Below are positions 25,946 to 35,494 of a stretch of 64,000 bases of DNA, piece after piece; position 1 is the first letter of the stretch, and every line of letters starts with the position of its first letter. The DNA lies in the NCBI GenBank assembly GCA_035531075.1, contig DATKTO010000007.1:124001-188000 (forward strand), in the 5' to 3' direction. Made by a program: the position numbers and the translations under genes. Source of the stretch: 39-52-133 sp035531075 (GTDB taxonomy: Bacteria > Pseudomonadota > Gammaproteobacteria > Burkholderiales > Gallionellaceae). The notes under the pieces are model-generated. The model did no database searches. It saw only the letters and a list, made by a program, of their open reading frames with translations, and was not told where the DNA came from.

Positions 25946-28900
25946 ATGAATATTTCCGCCTGGTCGATACGCAATCCCATTCCGGCGCTGCTCGGTTTCG
26001 CGCTGCTCTCGTTCCTGGGGTTCATGGCTTTCAAGGCCATGAAGATCCAGCTGTTCCCCGACATCGACTTGCCGATGATTACGGTGACAGCTTCGATGCC
26101 GGGCGCCTCACCAGACCAGATGGAAGCCGAAGTGGCGCGCAAGATTGAAAATGCGCTGGCCAGTGCGCAGGGGCTCAAGCATATCTATACCCAGGTTAAA
26201 GACGGTTCGGCCATCGTCTCGGCCGAATTCCGCCTTGAGCGCGATTCGCGCCTGGCACTGGAGGATGTGCGCTCCACCGTCACGCGTATCCGCAGCGACC
26301 TGCCGCAGGAGATGCTTGATCCGGTGATCAACAAGGTGGAAATGAGCAGCAAGCCTATCCTGACCTATACCATCGCCGATACGAACATGAGCGAGGAAGC
26401 GCTGTCGTGGTACGTGGACAACAACATAACAAAATTACTGCTCGGTGTGAAAGGGGTCGGTGCGGTCAATCGCGTCGGCGGTGTCACGCGGCAGGTGCGG
26501 GTGGAGCTTGATCCCATCAGGATGCTTGCGCTGAATCTTTCCCCCGCGGAAATATCCGGACAGTTGCGCAAGATACAGCAGGAAGCGCCGGGTGGGCGCA
26601 CCGATCTCGGCGGCATGGAGCAGTCCGTGCGAACCGTGGCGACGGTGAAAACTGCCGAGCAACTGGCGCTGATGGAAATCAGCCTGCGCGATGGACGCAG
26701 CATACGGCTCAACCAGGTGGCTGATGTAAGCGACACCATCGCCGAGCGGCGCTCGGCGGCGTTGCACGACGGCAAGCATGTGGTCGGGTTTGAGATCATG
26801 CGTTCGCTGGGTGCAAGCGATGTCGAGGTCGGCAACGGCGTGAAAAAAGCGCTTGAAAATCTGAAGACCACACATCCGGAAATCATCGTAGAGCGCGTGT
26901 TCAATACCGTCGATACGGTATATGAAACCTACAAGGGCTCGATGGAAATGATCTTCGAGGGCGCATTGCTGGCGGTGGTTGTGGTGATTTTTTTCCTGCG
27001 CAATGCGCGCGCCACCATTGTCGCGGCGACTGCGCTGCCTTTGGCCATCATTCCCACCTTCGCTTTCATGTACCTGTTCGGCTTTACCATCAACCTGGTC
27101 ACGCTGCTGGCGCTGTCGCTGGTGGTCGGGGTGCTGGTGGACGATGCCATCGTCGAAATTGAAAACATCATGCGCCATCTGGAGATGGGCAAGACGCCGT
27201 ATCAGGCCGCAATGGAGGCTGCCGACGAGATCGGCATGGCGGTGATTGCAACCACCTTCACCCTGGTGGCGGTGTTCCTGCCCACCGCTTTCATGAGCGG
27301 TATTGCGGGAAAATTCTTTGTGCAGTTCGGCTGGACGGCGGCGATTGCGGTGCTGTTTTCGCTGGTGGTGGCGCGGCTGTTGACGCCGATGATGGCCGCC
27401 TATTTTTTGCGTCCGCGTGAAGAGCACCCCACACCCGGATGGATTAAGTATTACCTCAAATGGGCACAGTGGTGCCTGTATTACCGCAAGACCACGCTGG
27501 CCGCCACGGCAGTGTTTTTCTTCGGCTCTTTCTTTCTGGCCGGGACCTTGCCCACGGCATTCCAGCCCAAGGACAACCAGTCGCAAACACAGGTGACGCT
27601 GACCCTGCCGCCGGGCAGCAGGTTTGAACAAACCCTGGCGCTGGCCGAGCAGGCGCGCGGCATTATCATGCAAAACCCCAACGTGACCCTGGTATATACC
27701 GCGATAGGCGGCGGCACTGCAGGCGGGAATGCGTTTGAGCCGGCCGGCGTTTCGGATGTGCGCAAAGCCACGCTCTCCATCCAGCTAAAGCCGCGAGATG
27801 AGCGTGTGCGCAAGCAGTTTATTGAGGATGATTTGCGCGAGGCGATGAATGCATTGCCGGGCGTGCGCGTCAAGGTTGGCATGGGTTCATCGTCCGACAA
27901 GCACCAGTTGGTGCTGACCAGCGAAAACGGCGAGACATTGAGCCGCCATGCCTTGAAGGTGGGACAGGAACTGCGCACGATACCGGGCATAGGCAACGTG
28001 GTATCCAATTCCAGCATCCTGCGTCCCGAGGTGGTGGTGCGTCCCGATTTTGCGCGCGCTGCCGACCTGGGTGTGACATCGAGTGCAATTGCCGAAACCC
28101 TGCGCGTGGCGACCAGTGGCGATTACGACCAGGCGCTGGCCAAGCTCAATCTGCCGGAGCGGCAATTGCCTATCATCGTCAAGCTGCGCGACGATGCGCG
28201 GCAGGATATTGAATTGCTGTCGCGCCTGGTGGTTCCGGGTGCGCGCGGGCCGGTAATGCTGGGCAACGTCGCGACGCTGAGTCTGGAAAGCGGACCGGCG
28301 CAGATCGACCGCTATGACCGGCAGCGCAATATCACTTTCGAAATCGAACTGGCTGGGCAGCCCTTGGGCAAAGTGCAGGCCGCTGTGCTGGCCTTGCCGT
28401 CCATCAAAAACATGCCCGAGGGCGTGGCAATGGCGCCAATAGGCGATGCCGAAGCCATGCAGGAACTGTTTGCGAGTTTCGGCCTGGCGATGTTCACCGG
28501 CGTGATGTGCATCTACATCGTGCTGGTATTGCTGTTCAAGGATTTCTTGCAGCCTGTCACGATTCTGTGGGCGCTGATCCTGTCGGTCCCCGGTGCCTTC
28601 CTGGCGCTGTTCCTGACGCACACCTCGATCTCGATGCCTTCCATGATCGGCATCATCATGCTGATGGGCATTGCGACCAAGAATTCCATCCTGCTGGTGG
28701 AGTACGCCATCGTGTCGCGCCGCGAGCGCGGCATGAACCGCGCCGAGGCACTGCTGGATGCGTGCAAAAAACGCGTGCGTCCGATCGTGATGACCACCAT
28801 GGCGATGGGTGCCGGCATGCTGCCGGTGGCGCTCGATCTGGGTGTGGGGGATGGCAGCTTCCGTTCGCCGATGGCGATCGTGGTGATCGGCGGCCTGATC

Positions 28901-29005
28901 ACCTCGACCTTCCTCAGCCTGCTGGTTATTCCGGTGGTGTACACCTATGTGGATGACTTTATTGAATGGCTGAAAGCCAGGGTCAACAAGTTCAGGGCTG
29001 CCTAG
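25946..29005 (+). CDS. RND efflux pump inner-membrane subunit (HAE1/AcrB-like)
   Basis: A 1019-residue proton-driven exporter. It has the N-terminal TM1, two large periplasmic loops and the TM2-6 and TM8-12 bundles. The proton-relay residues are intact: VGVLVDDAIVEIENIMRHLE in TM4 (the Asp-Asp pair) and GIATKNSILLVEYA in TM10 (Lys). Length is normal for HAE1-type multidrug pumps. It lies one base after the adaptor gene, with TetR upstream. Drug, detergent or bile-type substrates are typical of the family; no substrate is readable here. Confidence 0.92.
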   Translation: MNISAWSIRNPIPALLGFALLSFLGFMAFKAMKIQLFPDIDLPMITVTASMPGASPDQMEAEVARKIENALASAQGLKHIYTQVKDGSAIVSAEFRLERDSRLALEDVRSTVTRIRSDLPQEMLDPVINKVEMSSKPILTYTIADTNMSEEALSWYVDNNITKLLLGVKGVGAVNRVGGVTRQVRVELDPIRMLALNLSPAEISGQLRKIQQEAPGGRTDLGGMEQSVRTVATVKTAEQLALMEISLRDGRSIRLNQVADVSDTIAERRSAALHDGKHVVGFEIMRSLGASDVEVGNGVKKALENLKTTHPEIIVERVFNTVDTVYETYKGSMEMIFEGALLAVVVVIFFLRNARATIVAATALPLAIIPTFAFMYLFGFTINLVTLLALSLVVGVLVDDAIVEIENIMRHLEMGKTPYQAAMEAADEIGMAVIATTFTLVAVFLPTAFMSGIAGKFFVQFGWTAAIAVLFSLVVARLLTPMMAAYFLRPREEHPTPGWIKYYLKWAQWCLYYRKTTLAATAVFFFGSFFLAGTLPTAFQPKDNQSQTQVTLTLPPGSRFEQTLALAEQARGIIMQNPNVTLVYTAIGGGTAGGNAFEPAGVSDVRKATLSIQLKPRDERVRKQFIEDDLREAMNALPGVRVKVGMGSSSDKHQLVLTSENGETLSRHALKVGQELRTIPGIGNVVSNSSILRPEVVVRPDFARAADLGVTSSAIAETLRVATSGDYDQALAKLNLPERQLPIIVKLRDDARQDIELLSRLVVPGARGPVMLGNVATLSLESGPAQIDRYDRQRNITFEIELAGQPLGKVQAAVLALPSIKNMPEGVAMAPIGDAEAMQELFASFGLAMFTGVMCIYIVLVLLFKDFLQPVTILWALILSVPGAFLALFLTHTSISMPSMIGIIMLMGIATKNSILLVEYAIVSRRERGMNRAEALLDACKKRVRPIVMTTMAMGAGMLPVALDLGVGDGSFRSPMAIVVIGGLITSTFLSLLVIPVVYTYVDDFIEWLKARVNKFRAA

Positions 29006-29125
29006 CACAGTGCCGGCCCCGGGCCTGATGAAAATGCAACATATTGATTATATTTGGCCGGTCTGAGCGTAACAGTGGAAGCATGTGCGTGACTGGGGCA
29101 GCATGATCGTCAGCCTCCTTGCGCG

Positions 29126-30160
29126 CTATTTCGGGTAATCGAGGTAGATATTCACCCGCCGGTTCTCACGCCGCCCCTCCTCGCTCAAGTTGTAGGCGAC
29201 ACGCCTGGTCTGGCCGAACACGTAGACGGAGAGCCTGCTGCGCGCGATGCCGAAATTGTCCGCGATATAGTTGACCACGCTCTCGGCGCGGCGCCGCGAG
29301 AGCGCCATGCTCTGTGCAGGAGAACCCTCCGCATTGCTGGCGTGTCCTTCTATCGTTGCCGATGCGTTTGGATTCTCCGTCAGGAATTCCGCCACCTTGG
29401 CGAGTTCGTTACGGTAGCGCGGCTTGATGTCGGCACGGTTATGGTCAAACTCCATATCCAGCACGACATGGGTGATACGGCCGGGAAACGGCTTGAAACC
29501 TTCCTTGATATCCATTGCGCAGTCGATGATGGAGTCTATTCGCCGGTTCTGCCGCTTGCCCTCCTCGGTACCGTTGTCCGCCACGGGGCGCGTCTTGCCA
29601 TATCCCACGGCTTTCAGCCGGGAACGGTCGATGCCGGAGTGCGTCACGAGGTATTCCACGACACTGTTTGCACGGCGCTGCGACAGCTGCATGTTGTACT
29701 CGTCCGTCCCCACCTCGTCGGTATGCCCCTCGATCACGGCCGTGGTGTCCGGATATTTCGTCATATATGCGCCCAGCTTATCGACCAAGGCCCCGTATTC
29801 GTGCTGGATGGCATCCCGGTCGACCTCGTACTGTATATCGAGGGTTGTGCAGTACTTGACCCGCTCCGGGGATGTTGGTGGAACCGGCGCCCCCTCGTTG
29901 ACTGGCGCTTTAGCCCGCTTGATGAGATCCGGGTCGCATTCTTCGATCGCCATCTCCGGCGTCCAGTAGGTCGTGTGCCAGCACAGTCCCGTACCGCTCC
30001 TGACAAGTTCGCCACTGCTGTCCACCAAGTAGCCCTGCGTGCGCGCTTCCTTTTGAGCCATGACTTGCGCAGGAAAAAAGGCCGCCGCACAAGCCGCGAT
30101 AACAACCGGGTTCAACAACATTTTCCATGTTACGTTGTTCGGGCATGAGAAATTATTCAT
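29126..30160 (-). CDS. OmpA-family outer-membrane protein with two tandem OmpA domains
   Basis: A 344-residue protein with a signal peptide (VVIAACAAAFFPAQVMAQ), then a short segment GLCWHTTYWTPEMAIEECDPDL typical of beta-proteobacterial OmpA, then two peptidoglycan-binding OmpA domains. Domain 1 (about 120-230) has VIEGHTDEVGTDEYNMQLSQ and RRANSVVEYL; domain 2 (about 240-344) has TIEGHASNAEGSPAQSMALS and RRRAESVVNYI. No eight-stranded barrel is present, so it is likely a periplasmic linker. The frame starts at 30232, but ATG 30160 has a GGAG ribosome site and gives a normal leader. Confidence 0.88.
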   Translation of the reverse strand: MNNFSCPNNVTWKMLLNPVVIAACAAAFFPAQVMAQKEARTQGYLVDSSGELVRSGTGLCWHTTYWTPEMAIEECDPDLIKRAKAPVNEGAPVPPTSPERVKYCTTLDIQYEVDRDAIQHEYGALVDKLGAYMTKYPDTTAVIEGHTDEVGTDEYNMQLSQRRANSVVEYLVTHSGIDRSRLKAVGYGKTRPVADNGTEEGKRQNRRIDSIIDCAMDIKEGFKPFPGRITHVVLDMEFDHNRADIKPRYRNELAKVAEFLTENPNASATIEGHASNAEGSPAQSMALSRRRAESVVNYIADNFGIARSRLSVYVFGQTRRVAYNLSEEGRRENRRVNIYLDYPK

Positions 30161-30455
30161 GACAAGCTCCAATGCAAATGACCAGTTTTCAGTGTTGGTC
30201 ATTTGGTCGCCGCATGCAATGGGGTGCAACATGTAGTTTTTTCGGCAGACTAAATAGTTCCCAGTAGCGAACAGGCTACTTGTTCATCTGCGTCGCGAGA
30301 GCAAATTTCTGCGATTTTCAAATACGGGCCAGATAACCCTGTTATTACGCTGCCAGATTGCGGACCTTCGCGAAGGCCGGTTATTTGCGTTTTAGAATTT
30401 CACTCTTTGACCTGCAAATTTAATTGCCCGACTCCGGTTATCCAATATCAGCCGC

Positions 30456-31583
30456 TTAAAATCCCAGCAGCTTGAGGTCGAACACCCGCTCGACCAGCCA
30501 CACCGAGGCTAGCAGCGTGATCATAATCGAGCCTGCAAACAGCACGGCGCGGCGGTAGAACAGCGTATTGCGCAGGAAGTAGGCCAGCGGCAGGAAGGCG
30601 CTGACGATGGCAAGCTGTCCGCCTTCCACGCCGAGGTTGAATCCCACCAGCGCCAGCAGCAGCGCATCTTGCGGCAGGCCCAGATCGGCCAGCACGCTGG
30701 CAAAGCCGAAGCCGTGTATCAGGCCGAAGGCGAACGCGACCATCCAGCGTCGCCCCTCGATGAGCGGAAATATATTGTTCAGGGCCGAGAGCACCACGGA
30801 AGCGGCAATCGCCGATTCCACCAGACGGCTGGGCAGGGTCACGACGCCCAGGGTGGCGAGGCTCAGCGTGATCGAGTGGGCCAGGGTGAAGGCGGTGACG
30901 ATCTTGAGCACATCCAACAATGCAGGGCGGAAACCGGGAACCGCTTCCCAGTGCTTCTTGCTGCGGTACAGTACGGCGGGCAGCAGCAGTGAAAGCAGAA
31001 ACAGGATGTGGTCAAAGCCGATCCAGATATGCCATACGCCTTCCCGCGTGTAGTCGAAAAACTGGCGCAGCAGGCTCAGCTCCGCCAGTTCGAAACGCTG
31101 GCTGGATTTATCGGGGCTGAAGATGGCGGTGCGGGTTGTGCCCTGATATTCGAGGCGCAGCAGGCCTTTGTGCTGCGGGTCCACATCAAACAGCAGGCTG
31201 TAGTTCAGTTCCACGGCGGTGAGCGGTTTTGTGCACTCGGCGACAAAGCGCAGCACGGCATAGGCGCCGTCGCTGTGCTTGTCCACCAGATGGGCGGTGG
31301 CGCGGGTTGGACATGCTTCGTCTTGTGCGTGTATCTTGAGGCGCGGCAGCGCGTAGGCCGCGATGGCGTCGTGGCGCGCCCGCAGTTCGCCCCAGGTGAT
31401 TGAGCCGTCGCCATTGCCATCCAGGCCAATGGCAAAATCGAGATCGCGCAGCGCGATGTCCCACTGCCCCTGCACGCTGGCACCCTCAGTTTTAAGGATC
31501 AGATAGCTGTCGCTGGGCTTGTGCGCATGCGCGGCACTGGGCAGGGTCAGCAGAAACAAGGTGAGGAAAAGGCGCGTGATCAT
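30456..31583 (-). CDS. HupE/UreJ-like membrane protein with EF-hand loop
   Basis: A 375-residue protein of the HupE/UreJ_2 group. Signal peptide 1-20, then a periplasmic region to about 185, then six or seven membrane segments beginning at VWHIWIGFDHILFLLSLLL, with the family residues HIWxGxDHILF and FGLIHGFGFAS (His/Asp likely metal ligands). The periplasmic region contains a canonical EF-hand loop at residues 55-66 (DGNGDGSITWGE), with Asp, Asn, Asp, Ser, Thr, Glu at the ligand positions. Relatives are linked to nickel or cobalt handling. It overlaps a TPR gene upstream by four bases. Confidence 0.82.
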   Translation of the reverse strand: MITRLFLTLFLLTLPSAAHAHKPSDSYLILKTEGASVQGQWDIALRDLDFAIGLDGNGDGSITWGELRARHDAIAAYALPRLKIHAQDEACPTRATAHLVDKHSDGAYAVLRFVAECTKPLTAVELNYSLLFDVDPQHKGLLRLEYQGTTRTAIFSPDKSSQRFELAELSLLRQFFDYTREGVWHIWIGFDHILFLLSLLLPAVLYRSKKHWEAVPGFRPALLDVLKIVTAFTLAHSITLSLATLGVVTLPSRLVESAIAASVVLSALNNIFPLIEGRRWMVAFAFGLIHGFGFASVLADLGLPQDALLLALVGFNLGVEGGQLAIVSAFLPLAYFLRNTLFYRRAVLFAGSIMITLLASVWLVERVFDLKLLGF

Positions 31584-32764
31584 TTGAGCCCCCTGACGGC
31601 TTTGACCAATTTTTCCAGATGCCTGTCCTCGATGCGCGACTCGGTGAACCAGTACAGTGCAGGCTGTGCGGCAGTTTTATCTTTTGCAGCGAGCGCCGTT
31701 TCCAGCAAGATGCGCGCATCGCTCGGTTCGTGCTGGCCCAGCCAGTTTTCCTGTGCTAGTCTGAGTGCTGCTTCGGGGGTGTTGAGCAGGTATAAATTAA
31801 AGCGCGCCTCGTCCTGAATATGCAGTTTGTCACCGCGCATACGGGCGGCATCAAAACGGGCGCGAATGATCGCCTGATGCTCTGCAGCCCTGGGCGCATT
31901 GATCGCCTTTTCCGCCAGCGCAAGGCGCATCAGCAGCACGTCGGAGCGCTCCTTGTCTTTGAGAAGTTTTATTACTTCGCTGTGTCGGTGCTCGTCCAGC
32001 AAAAATTCCGCATACACCGCCAGCAAATAGGCGTCGGGGATGTTCAGTTTGAGCGCTGCCCTGAAGTATGCGTCGGCTTCCTCGGCCAATCCCAGCCTGT
32101 CGCTCATTTCTGCCAGCCTGGTGAGTATCCATAGTTTTTCATTGGCTGGCACTGCCGGTGCAGAGGCATAGGCTTTCTGCAGGGTGCTGTAAGCCTGCCG
32201 GGCTTGTCCGCTGAGGCTATCCACGGTTGCGACACAGGCAACCACGATCAGGCTGCTGGCCAGGCCGTGCAGCTTTTCGCAATCCTGTCTGGCCGTCGCA
32301 TATTCCGCCTGCACCATATGGATTGCCGCTAACAGCGACCAGGCCGTGCCTTGGCGCGGCTCAAGCCGTGTGGCCAGTTTGAGGTCTGTCAAAGCGCTGT
32401 TGAAATTGTGGCTGTATTGGCGCAGTGCGGCACGCTGCACCAGCACCGCGACAGGCGCTTCGTCCATTTCCCACCAGGGGGCGAGCGCTGCCTGGGCATA
32501 GCCGATAAAACGCGGGTCGCCATCGGCCATGGCAAGCCGGTAGTAACGCTGTGCCAGTGCGACTGCCTTATCCAGATTATGCGGACTCTCCGACAGCTCC
32601 TGCCGCATGCGTCTTAATTCACGGGTAGTTGGATCGCTGGCCTTGAACGGCAGCTGTTCAAGTACCTCGGCATCAGAGGCGGGGATGAAGGGCGCGGCGT
32701 AAACCACGGGAGCCTCAAGCAGCAAGCAGGGCAGAAACAGCAGTATGGATAGCTTCGGGTGCAT
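31580..32764 (-). CDS. secreted TPR-rich protein, partner of the HupE-like gene
   Basis: A 394-residue protein with a signal peptide (LSILLFLPCLLLEAPVVYA) and helical repeats of TPR type over residues 50-350 (for example LDKAVALAQRYYRLAMADGDPRF and AEEADAYFRAALKLNIPDAYLLAVYAEFLL). Its stop overlaps the start of the HupE/UreJ-like gene (ATGA), so they are translated together. Likely a periplasmic scaffold for the membrane partner. No enzymatic motif is seen. The upstream 254 bp to the kinase gene hold both divergent promoters. Confidence 0.78.
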   Translation of the reverse strand: MHPKLSILLFLPCLLLEAPVVYAAPFIPASDAEVLEQLPFKASDPTTRELRRMRQELSESPHNLDKAVALAQRYYRLAMADGDPRFIGYAQAALAPWWEMDEAPVAVLVQRAALRQYSHNFNSALTDLKLATRLEPRQGTAWSLLAAIHMVQAEYATARQDCEKLHGLASSLIVVACVATVDSLSGQARQAYSTLQKAYASAPAVPANEKLWILTRLAEMSDRLGLAEEADAYFRAALKLNIPDAYLLAVYAEFLLDEHRHSEVIKLLKDKERSDVLLMRLALAEKAINAPRAAEHQAIIRARFDAARMRGDKLHIQDEARFNLYLLNTPEAALRLAQENWLGQHEPSDARILLETALAAKDKTAAQPALYWFTESRIEDRHLEKLVKAVRGLK

Positions 32765-33018
32765 GGGTATAGTCAGGCTGGATTGATTGCGGGCACGGCT
32801 GAACTGTATTTTATAGGAAGAGCAGATGGCTGAGCGTTAGTTCGTGCAGGAAAACAATCTGCTCTCGTGGCACTGAATGATTTTGGCAATTTTCAAGTCA
32901 GAATGGCGCGTTCGCAGCAACTGGTTTTGATGCAGCATGATTAAAGCCGCTTGATTTACGCAATGCGGGGGTTGCTGTTATGATGTTTGCTCATTTCTGA
33001 AGTTTTTTCGGGTTTCAT

Positions 33019-35412
33019 ATGCCAGGCAAATTAATTGATCGCTTTGAAATTATCAAAGTGTTGGGACGGGGTGCGCAGGGCGTGGTGTACCTTGCACGTG
33101 ATCCGCGTCTAGACCGGCAAGTAGCGATCAAAACCCTCCGTGCGGGCACCAGCGCGCAAAACGACAGATTGTTGCGCGAAGCGAGAACCGTCAGTAATTT
33201 GCAGCATCCCAATATTGTTCCCCTGTATGACTTGGGGTCATATGAAGGCGCGCCCTATCTGGTTTATGCCTATATAGCAGGGGAAACGCTGGTGCAATTG
33301 ATGAAGCGCTTGGGCGCGTTGTCGAGGGCTGCGGCTGCGCGCATAGCGGCCAATGTGCTGGATGCACTTGCCAGTGCGCATGCGCAAGGCATCATGCACC
33401 TTGATATCAAACCCGCCAACGTGTTGATTTCATCGACAGGTCAGCATTTGGTGATGGACTTCGGTATTGCACGCAGCATTTCACAACTGCCGGATGCATC
33501 CGGCGGTATTACCGGTACGCCTCAATACATGGCGCCGGAAACAATATCCTCACAGGGGGCGGAGTTCCGCTCTGATCTCTTTTCGGTGGGCATCATGCTG
33601 TACGAGATGGTGACCGGCACGCCTGTCGTAGAAGGCGGCAATGTATTCCAGATTCTTCATCGCAATGCGCATGAGAAGGCGGATGCGCCTTCCACTCGCA
33701 ATGTGAAGGTGGATGAGAAGCTGGAGTGGATTATTCTGAAGGCGATCGCAAAAAAACCCGAGGAGCGTTTCGCGAGTGCAACGGCAATGCGCCAGGCATT
33801 GTCGAATTACCTCGACTCTTCTCAGGAAACGGCGGTCGAGGCACCGGATGCGGACTTGCCAAGCACGCTCAGGTTCTTGTTCCGCCGCATGCGCAGCAAA
33901 AGTGATTTCCCGGCGCTGTCCGGCATCATCAACGAAATCAATAAAGTGGCTTCATCCGAGTCAGAGGGATCAAGCAAGCTGGCGCAAACCATCCTGCAGG
34001 ATTTTTCACTGACCAACAAGCTGCTCAAGCTGGTCAACACCACTTCCTACTCACAGTTTGGCGGCAAAATTAACACGATTTCCAAGGCGGTCTCCATCCT
34101 TGGCTTTGAGAGTGTGCGCAATATTGCGATGACGATCATCCTGCTGGATTTTCTGCAAAACAAATCGCAGGCGCAGGAGCTGAAAGACGATGTCATTTCA
34201 TCCTTCTTCTCGGGTATTGTTGCTGTACAGCTGTCTGAGGGAATGAATGCACAGGATGTTGAGGAGACGATGATCTGCGCCATGTTCCTTAATTTGGGCA
34301 GAATGATTGCAAAATTTTATTTCTTTGAAGAAAGCGAGGAGATCAGTCGCCTGATGGAAGATAAGGGGCTGGATGAGGATCGCGCTGCATTAAAAGTGCT
34401 TGGCGTTACCTATAACGATCTTGGTATAGGAATAGCAAAGACCTGGAATTTTCCCGAGCGCCTGATAGCCGGGATGCAGAAAAATTACGATGTGAAAATC
34501 AAAAAACCGGCCAACGATATCGGGCGTATCGGCGTGACGGTCAATATGGCCAACGAGTTGATCGCGATTGCGACGGTGCTTGATCCCAAAAGCAAGAAAG
34601 AATCCCTGATCAAAATCAGCGAGCGTTATTCTGAAGCCATGGATGTTTCCGAGGAAAAACTTTCCCAAGCGCTGGAAAATGGCCTGCAGGATCTGTCGCG
34701 ACGTTCGAGAGTGCTGGGAATAGATACGACTAAAAGCCCGTTAATGAAGAAGTTGCGCGTGTGGCTAGACCATGTAGTGGAACCTTCCGTTGCGGGAAAG
34801 ATAGACGCAGCAAAAACGGACCCATTAAAAGGTGTAACCACCATTGATGTCGTTGTCGACGCAAAGACTGCAGCCCATGCCGAAGCTGAGACCAAGCTTG
34901 ACCCTGAAGCGACACTGAGCGACGGTATTCAGGATGTGACGAACACCCTAGTCGAAGAATTTAAACTGAACGATGTGCTGCAGATGGTTCTGGAAACGAT
35001 TTATCGCGGTCTGGGGTTCAGACACGCGCTGATCTTCAGCCGTGACAACAAGCAGGGCTTGATGGTCGCACGTTTTGGTTTTGGCGAGGGCATCGCTGAT
35101 ATTCTTCCGCGTTTCCGCTTTCCGCTCGCGTTCGAGGCGGATGTCTTTCACCTGGCGCTGGAGAAGGGGCTGGACATTGTCATCGAGGACGTGGGAGCAC
35201 CAAACATCGCGAATAAAATTCCCGCGTGGCATAGCAAGGCTGTCGATTCCAAATACTTTCTGCTGTTGCCGGTGATGGTAAACAAGATGGCGGTTGGGTT
35301 AATCTATGCCGATATGCTGGAACCCAAAAAATTTCAGATTACTCCCAAGCAGCTGGCACTGCTGCGCACCTTGCGCAACCAGGCGGTTTTGGCGATCAAA
35401 CAAAAAGCATAG
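33019..35412 (+). CDS. Ser/Thr protein kinase-HDOD-GAF fusion
   Basis: A 797-residue cytoplasmic signalling protein. The kinase domain (1-265) has the Gly loop LGRGAQGVVYLA, VAIK lysine, HLDIKPANVL (about 126-135), VMDFGIA and YMAPET. The catalytic loop is HLD, not HRD, so it is a non-RD kinase that may not need activation-loop phosphorylation. Residues 290-490 form an HDOD domain (ILQDFSLTNKLLKLVNTTSY, AVSILGFESVRNIAM). Residues 620-797 form a GAF domain (LNDVLQMVLETIYRGLGFRHAL). There is no membrane segment. HDOD domains generally appear in c-di-GMP or stress signalling; the combination with a kinase is uncommon. The following MBL gene is 82 bp away. Confidence 0.88.
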   Translation: MPGKLIDRFEIIKVLGRGAQGVVYLARDPRLDRQVAIKTLRAGTSAQNDRLLREARTVSNLQHPNIVPLYDLGSYEGAPYLVYAYIAGETLVQLMKRLGALSRAAAARIAANVLDALASAHAQGIMHLDIKPANVLISSTGQHLVMDFGIARSISQLPDASGGITGTPQYMAPETISSQGAEFRSDLFSVGIMLYEMVTGTPVVEGGNVFQILHRNAHEKADAPSTRNVKVDEKLEWIILKAIAKKPEERFASATAMRQALSNYLDSSQETAVEAPDADLPSTLRFLFRRMRSKSDFPALSGIINEINKVASSESEGSSKLAQTILQDFSLTNKLLKLVNTTSYSQFGGKINTISKAVSILGFESVRNIAMTIILLDFLQNKSQAQELKDDVISSFFSGIVAVQLSEGMNAQDVEETMICAMFLNLGRMIAKFYFFEESEEISRLMEDKGLDEDRAALKVLGVTYNDLGIGIAKTWNFPERLIAGMQKNYDVKIKKPANDIGRIGVTVNMANELIAIATVLDPKSKKESLIKISERYSEAMDVSEEKLSQALENGLQDLSRRSRVLGIDTTKSPLMKKLRVWLDHVVEPSVAGKIDAAKTDPLKGVTTIDVVVDAKTAAHAEAETKLDPEATLSDGIQDVTNTLVEEFKLNDVLQMVLETIYRGLGFRHALIFSRDNKQGLMVARFGFGEGIADILPRFRFPLAFEADVFHLALEKGLDIVIEDVGAPNIANKIPAWHSKAVDSKYFLLLPVMVNKMAVGLIYADMLEPKKFQITPKQLALLRTLRNQAVLAIKQKA

Positions 35413-35494
35413 CGGCCAACCAGCCGGAACAAAATGTTTTCAGGCGGAGTCAGGCAAAACTCAAAACTTTATGATCATTAAGTGAGACAGACCC

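Noticed and set aside
25051..26178. 375-codon minus-strand ORF over the adaptor and pump start
   Set aside because: Spans two well-supported genes on the other strand and lacks motifs.
26435..27673. 412-codon minus-strand ORF
   Set aside because: Antisense shadow of the RND pump, with low-complexity His/Gln/Arg composition.
27887..29008. 373-codon minus-strand ORF
   Set aside because: Same cause: opposite strand of the RND pump gene.
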